64,000 nt of DNA, taken from Hyparrhenia diplandra (taxonomy: Eukaryota; Streptophyta; Magnoliopsida; Poales; Poaceae). Positions 58,662 through 64,000 of the stretch are shown piece by piece; positions within the stretch are counted from its first letter, which is position 1, and every line of letters starts with the position of its first letter. Location: the NCBI GenBank assembly GCA_015847255.1, contig JADLZK010008792.1:124001-188000 (forward strand). Reading direction: 5' to 3'. The translations under genes and the position numbers were made by a program. The notes under the pieces were generated by a model. It was not told where the DNA came from. It searched no databases and saw only the letters and a program-made list of their open reading frames with translations.

Positions 58662-61331
58662 CTGGTCGCGCGGTTGCTCTACAGCAAATATTCTCTTTAA
58701 ATATATATACATACACGCATGGTGTACATACAAAAGGCGGCAATCAGAAGAAGCAATATATATCATCTTCCTGAAAATAAATAAATAAAACTCTGTTGCA
58801 TGCATGCAGGTACTGGGATCGATGTGGTCTGGAACTACCCTGGCTCCGGTCATCCAAGAGGAATGATCGATATGTGAGTGCTGCTGAATAATCTTTTACT
58901 CTAACTCGTCATGCATGCCCTTGGTGTGTGAGTGCGCGCGCTCAACTGTGAACTGCTGATCACTGGCACACTGTTTCAAATTCAAAAGAGTGTGTTGCTG
59001 ATCAATCGATGATGCTTATTTACTATGTAAGCTAATTATATTTCCGGACACAGAAGATTTGTGCATGCTTGCAAAGAGCAGATAACTGTTTTGGTGCGTA
59101 TTAAGTAGCTGAAGCGTTGTATTATCTGTACAGATTGGACAGTACAGAGTTCAGTGTTGTGACCTCAAGGGAAGACCAAGTGGAGCTTTCTTTCAGGAGC
59201 ACGTATGATCCATCACGCCAAGATAGTGTTCGGCTAAATGTTGACAAGAGGTATATATCTAGTGTTGTAGCTTTCAGGAGCATTGCTTCACAATTTCAGC
59301 TTAGTCATTCTTCAACAATCACAATGCATTCAGATTCAGATATTATATATCTAGTTTCCACCAGATATGTTCCCTTTCCGAAAATAGCTGTTGTCGTTGG
59401 CTTCATGAATTTCAGGTTTGTGATGCTGAAAGGCAGCTCTGGGTTCTACTGCTACGCCATCTTTGAGCACAACAGCAGCTGGCCTGCTCTCAACGTCTCA
59501 GAAGCACGGCTGGCTTTCAAGCTCAACGCAGACATGTCAGTATCAGAGCTTGAATTGCATGCAGCATATTATTCTTCAGACAACCATGCGTCATATAATA
59601 TTTCTCAAATCACACATATAAAAATGCTGTTTTAATTATTTACACGAGTGACCAATACCAAACTCAGACTTGCAACAAACTTGTGCATGAATGAATGATA
59701 TACATGTAGGTTCAACTACATGGCGATCACAGGCGACATACAGAGGTACATGCCGAGTGAAGCAGACAGGGACGCGCCACGTGGCGCTCCGCTGGCCTAC
59801 AAGGAGGCCGTCCTGCTGGTGCACCCCATGGAGCCACAGTTCAAGGGTGAGGTGGACGACAAGTACCAGTACTCCCTGGACAACAAGGACAACGCCGTCC
59901 ATGGCTGGATCACCAACAACAAGCACCCGGCCATGGGGTTCTGGGTGATCACCCCCAGCAACGAGTTCAAGAGCGGCGGCCCCATGAAGCGCGAGCTCAC
60001 CTCCCACGTCGGCCCCACCTCCCTCGCCGTGTTCCTCGGCACGCACTACGTCGGCGACGACATCGTGCTCAGCCTCGGTGACGGCGAGCACTGGAACAAG
60101 GTGCTGGGCCCGGTGTTCATCTACCTCAACTCCGTCCCCAGCAGGCGAGGCGGTGACCACGACGTTCGCGGTCTCTGGAACGACGCCAAGGCGCGGGCGC
60201 GACCGGAGGCCGGTAAGTGGCCGTACAGCTTCCCGGAGTCGCCGGACTTTGCCAAGGCGAGCGACAGGGGCACGGTCACCGGTACGCTCCTGGTCAGGGA
60301 CGCGTCGATCGCGAGCGGAGCAACTGCAACGGCGTTCGTCGGGCTCGCCGCGCCCGGCGGGCAGCCTGGCTCCTGGGCGACACAGTGCAAGGGCTACCAG
60401 TTCTGGACGACGGCGACGGCCTCCTCCGGCGGGTTCAGGTTCAGCATCGGCGGCGTCCATGCGGGGGGTGTACGGCCTGTACGCGTGGGTGCCTGGTGTC
60501 CTCGGAGACTACGTGCACACGGCCACGGTGACCGTGACGGCAGGTGGGGCGGTCCACCTCGGCGACCTCGTGTTCGTGCCGCCGAGGTCGGGCCCGACGC
60601 TGTGGGAGATCGGCGTTCCGGACCGTACGGCGGCGGAGTTCTTCGTCCCCGACGCCGGTCCCCGACCCCGATACGCCAACAACAAGCTCTTCGTGGGGAA
60701 AGATAGGTACAGGCAGTATGGCCTGTGGGAGAGGTACGCCGAGGTGTACCCTAGGAGTGATCCTGTGTTCACGGTTGGGCAGAGCCATCACTCCAAGGAC
60801 TGGTTCTTTGCCCATGTCACAAGGTAGAATTCTTTTGTGAGCAATGTGTTTCTACTAATACGTACTGAAGTCTGAAGAACATGCAGAAAGGTTGGCAATC
60901 GCTACGTGCCCACGACGCGGTAGATACGGTTCGAGCTGCACGGTCGTGTCGTCGCCAACGGCACCTACACGCTCCGGATCGCCGTCGCAGCTGCCCAGCT
61001 GTCAAGGCTGCAGGTAGTACAAATCAATAGACAGTCCTCGTGAACAATTCTGAATTCAATTGCATTGCTGAATAACGACTCTGAATTATTGTTGAAACTA
61101 ATAAGGTGCAAGTGAACGGCGGCGCGGCGGCGTGTTCACGACGGCAGAGTTCGGTGGCGGCAACACGATCACGCGGCACGGCATCCACGGCGTGCAGCGG
61201 AGCTTCGAGTACCCTATCAGGGGCGACAAGCTGAGGGAAGGCTAGAACAGCATCAGCATCACGCAGACGAGGGCGTTCGGACCCTTCTTGGGGTCATGTA
61301 CGACTACATCAGGCTGGAAGCGCCTGCCTAG

Positions 61332-62212
61332 CTAGGACATTCAAGACTCCATTGTATTTGTTGTTGCAGGCTCAAGCAAGAGGGAAAATGTAGCCAAATC
61401 GGTGCTATACCTAGCTAGAAATTGTATAGGCTAGGCAGTTTGGGGAACATACTGTGTACTCATACAGAATTAGTTCAAAATTTCCTCACTAAATAAAAAG
61501 AATTAGTTCAGAACTATTCGAATGTGCACGCATATATATATATACGTTGAGAATTATTGATGTTCCGAGCCATGATCTGAAACATCGTCCGGAGCCCTTT
61601 CGGCGCAAGGTGGAGGCGGCAGCGCTTCTCTCCCCCATTTGATCCCTCCTTCCTACCACGGCATGGCCTTTAACACACGCAGGTTTTAGTTATGAAGCCA
61701 TTGTAAACCAAGCCTTTTATCAATTGGGTGGTTATACATGGCAATTTGATTAAACTATTCTCACTACAGAGGGGATTCAAGAAAAAATTGTGGTGACTAG
61801 AGGAAATTCTAGACCACTGCTCATTATAGTGAGTAGACCTTGTGAACGGTCTTGTGATGCAAAGGGGAGTGCACTAATAAATACCTTGAAGTACATCGGT
61901 TGTGTTTGCTTGTATGAAATCAATAACCTACACTTCTCGAGTACGTGGTACCACGTCACAAAGTTTTAGGAGTTTGAGTTAGTCTTAGCTGTTTAAATCT
62001 TATTTGTAATGACTTTGTTTGAATTAATGACTTTGGAGGTGGACATGTCTTGTGTGTAATAACTTTCTTAGGTATATACCATTATTTGTATAACTACCTC
62101 GTGAATTGGCGGTCTAATCTTTGTAATTTCAAAGAAACAACAACTAAAAAATAAAAAAAATATTGAAAATTAAAATCAAAACAAAAATGTGGATATGGAG
62201 GTCTAGAATGCA
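61332..62212. other. 3' flank of the lyase pseudogene, no gene seen
   Basis: AATAAA at about 61492 could be the old polyadenylation signal. The rest is AT-rich with short frames only. Confidence 0.4.
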
Positions 62213-62390
62213 AATCAGTTAGTCTCGGTTCGTATTATGAACCAGGGACTAGAGGTGCCCTTTAATCCCGGCTGCCCTAAAACCGGGACTAAAGGGGAAA
62301 CCTTTAGTCCGGATGGGCAATGCCGGTTGGGAAACCGGGATTAAAGGGGGGGTTACTGAACCGGCATTGTATGTCATTCGTGTACTAGTG
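62213..62390. mobile_element. CACTA transposon end with ACCGGGACTAAAGG repeats
   Basis: The segment ends TGTACTAGTG (62381-62390), which in reverse is CACTAGTACA, a CACTA terminus. It contains several (A)CCGGGACTAAAGG/TTTAGTCC motifs in both orientations, the subterminal repeat of a common grass CACTA family. The other end is absent. Confidence 0.6.
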
Positions 62391-62510
62391 TCACCTTTGC
62401 CGAGCATGGGTCTCCCGACAAAGGAGGACCCTAGTCAAAGCTCACCTTTGCCGAGAGATGTCCCTCGGTGACAATAATGAACTCAGCAAAGATACAATGA
62501 TCAGGTGAGT
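62391..62510. mobile_element. Second CACTA-type remnant (CTTTGCCGAG repeats)
   Basis: Two copies of TCACCTTTGCCGAG and a CCCTCGGTGACA stretch match the subterminal repeat style of another grass CACTA family. There are no clear ends; it is adjacent to the previous remnant. Confidence 0.5.
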
Positions 62511-62639
62511 GGTTTTCTAGGTAACTGTCACAAGAAGTTTCGCACAAGAGCAGTTCTGAGTAACCTTCCTATGTTGAGTACATTGGTAATATGGAGCACC
62601 CACTACTGGTGCAAGCTCCACTAGCACAAGGTTAACCCA

Positions 62640-63340
62640 TTAGGCCGAGGTTTTGTTGCTGGTTTGTTGATTTGTTTTGGTCATAACATGAGCTAGCCGC
62701 GCCGCAAGGAGGTGCTCGCCCAGCTTTGTCTTGTTCGCTCCGAGCTCGCGCACCTCGAGAAGCCAGCGCGTCACCACCATGCCGAGGCGGACAATAGCCC
62801 CACGGACTTCGACTTGATTCGCGCCCTCCTCGCTCGGATCCGCCGCGGCGGAGTTTTTCGTGGTCGTGTGTGCTCGTCGAGGAGGTCGCGGTCGAGGCGG
62901 AGCTTCGATCCCGAAAGCACCGCGTTGTCGAGGCGGAGCTTCCGCAGCGTAGCGGCGACCGCCCGGCGATGGCGGGCAGGTCGGCGGCCACACGCTCGGA
63001 CGCCGCCGCCAAGAAGAGTGACACAAAGCGGATCAGCGTCCGCGGGGTGCGGTGATGCGGGCGGCGTGGCGCATCATGTACATCATGGCGGGGGTTGTCG
63101 GTGATGCCGGGCGGTGCAGACGGCCTTCCCGGTGAAGACGCGGCGGTAGTCCCGGTGACGCCAGCGGAGGGAGATCCGGTTCGCCGTGGACTGTGGTGGC
63201 GCGGAGCGTCGTCCCCCGATGGCTCGACGACGAAAGCCTGAGGCATGGCCGGGTGGATCCAGCCGGAATGGTGCGGGGACGGCCTTCCCAGTGAGCGCGA
63301 TGATGTGGGCGGCATGGCGCATCATGCGGCGGTCATCGAT
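62640..63340 (-). other. GC-rich region, possible gene relic
   Basis: Several frames are open on both strands. A minus-strand frame includes MMRHAAHIIALTGKAVPAPF (near 63330) and a related copy near 63090. I recognise no family. Repeated GGCGGC(A/G)TGGCGCATCATG (63060 and 63309) and GGACGGCCTTCCC(A/G)GTGA (about 63117 and 63277) show an internal duplication. Confidence 0.4.
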
Positions 63341-63357
63341 GTCAGAGACGAGCATGA

Positions 63358-63850
63358 GGGTGTCCACCTTGGATGAGGATGACAGCGATGCCTCTTGCGC
63401 GCGACGGCGGTCGAGGCTACGTTGACGGCTAGGATCGCGCCCCTCGCCCGGGAGGCCGCGGACGGAGAGGAACGCAGGTGAGGTAGATACCCTGTGTGCT
63501 TGACTTGCTCACCAATTGTTTGATGTAAGACCTCAAAGGGGGTAAATTCACCAGAGGAGAAGAAGAGGTAACCGTATGTAATCCAAGCCAAGTAACCGAG
63601 CTTGAAGGTGTCCACCTTGGATGAGGATGACAACGACGCCTCCTGCGCGCGGCGGCGGCCGAGGGCGACCCGGACAGCTAGGATCGCGTCCTCGGCCCGG
63701 AGGCCGCGGACGGAGAGGAACGCGGTGAGGTGGATACCCTATGTGCTTGACTTGCTCAGCAACTGTTTGATGTAATGCCGCAAAGGGTGTAAATTCACCA
63801 GCCCAGAGAAGAAGTAACCGTATGTAATCCAAGTCAAGTAACCAAACACC
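63358..63850. repeat. Tandem duplication, ~250-bp unit
   Basis: Unit 1 (about 63358-63606) and unit 2 (63607-63850) both contain GTGTCCACCTTGGATGAGGA, GGAGGCCGCGGACGGAGAGG, GTGCTTGACTTGCTCA and GTAACCGTATGTAATCCAAG in order. On the minus strand both read a similar peptide (GEFTPFEVLHQTIGEQVKH in unit 1, GEFTPFAALHQTVAEQVKH in unit 2), suggesting duplication of a coding segment or its relic. The product is not recognised. Confidence 0.8.
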
Positions 63851-64000
63851 AACTTATCATAGCCGGGCTAAGTAATGCAGTGAACCAAACAATAACCCTC
63901 CTTCTCCTCGGAGTTAGGCTAGATCTGCCCTGGCTACGAATTGGAGCCAGGCCACGATCGGCCAACAAACACACCCATCGAATCCGAGTCAGCAGCTCGA
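63851..64000. other. Window end, nothing assigned
   Basis: AACCAAACAATAACCC and GAGCCAGGCCACGATCGGCC occur here, but no feature can be supported before the sequence stops. Confidence 0.3.

Larger units (their letters stand above)
54922..58809 (+). other. Enlarged intron 2 of the lyase pseudogene
   Basis: The intron has a good GTAATA donor and a TGCATGCAG acceptor. Between them lie about 3.6 kb that appear inserted, judged by the Helitron-like end at 55016 and the transcript-like sequence in reverse orientation. A poly-A/T stretch near 57880 and A-rich tracts are scattered through it. Confidence 0.7.
54330..61331 (+). pseudogene. Rhamnogalacturonate lyase (polysaccharide lyase family 4) pseudogene
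   Basis: Intact family members cut the pectin rhamnogalacturonan I backbone in the cell wall. Eight exons are readable: 54330-54476, 54785-54921, 58810-58873, 59134-59250, 59416-59535, 59710-60823, 60887-61013 and 61106-61331. Exon 1 encodes a signal-peptide-like hydrophobic stretch (LMLGVIVILLTAAVAQ). Later exons keep family hallmarks: VVWNYPGSGHPRGMID, EDQVELSFRSTYDPS, GFYCYAIFEH, PMKRELTSHVGPTS, GVYGLYAWVPGVLGDYVH, KDWFFAHVTR and FGPFLG. Lesions are a 4-bp insertion in exon 3, one extra base in a G-run near 60466, TAG near 60920 in exon 7, and in exon 8 a frameshift near 61130, TAG near 61243 and a frameshift near 61292. Intron 2 is 3.9 kb. An in-frame upstream ATG (54120) lacks a signal-like start. 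Confidence 0.92.

Noticed and set aside
59636..60460. 274-codon minus-strand ORF
   Set aside because: It is the antisense shadow of GC-rich lyase exon 6, whose sense frame matches the family.
1..64000. Integrated viral sequence
   Set aside because: I saw no movement protein, coat protein or pararetroviral polymerase motif. The reverse-transcribing elements seen are LINE and LTR types.

Overview
This is plant nuclear DNA, most likely from a grass. The supports are long AT-rich spacers between short GC-rich exons with GT-AG introns, grass-type transposons (CACTA, PIF/Harbinger, hAT, Helitron-like, LTR and LINE pieces), and proteins of grass families. By eye I found no tRNA, rRNA, CRISPR array or prokaryotic gene. 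All assignments come from reading the sequence; no database was searched.

Only one gene looks intact: a five-exon F-box/leucine-rich-repeat gene on the + strand (45298-50584, 551 aa), with a PIF/Harbinger element in its second intron. Three other families appear only as damaged copies. These are a SINA-type ubiquitin ligase (23248-24246), a rhamnogalacturonate lyase (54330-61331, several independent lesions and a 3.9-kb intron holding a Helitron-like insert), and SERINC-type serine incorporator membrane proteins.

The most striking structure is a near-palindrome of about 9.4 kb. Its left arm (about 7229-11963) and right arm (about 12038-16699, continuing at 20181) are inverted copies around a spacer of about 75 bases. 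Each arm holds one SERINC pseudogene, and the two point away from the centre. A 3.5-kb Ac-like hAT element (16700-20180) sits in the right arm; the left arm preserves the empty site. A direct-orientation SERINC piece abuts the left arm (6918-7228), and a scrambled third copy lies at 31800-33180.

Layout: 1-3483, short tandem repeat, GC-rich block, then AT-rich spacer; 3484-4556, CACTA element; 4557-6917, spacer with decayed duplications; 6918-20270, palindrome with hAT; 20271-25114, small hAT and PIF elements, SINA pseudogene, LINE and CACTA ends; 25115-29575, AT-rich Helitron-like region; 29576-30248, small GC-rich transposon; 30249-33430, SERINC copy 3; 33540-43760, a decayed tandem-repeat locus interrupted by a PIF element, a minus-strand LTR retrotransposon and a solo LTR that itself holds a hAT element; 43900-44900, LINE fragment; 45298-50584, F-box gene; 50585-54013, MITE and retroelement debris; 54014-61331, lyase pseudogene; 61332-64000, CACTA remnants and a GC-rich tandem duplication.

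The genes do not form a pathway. The window is an accessory, transposon-rich region around one surviving F-box gene.
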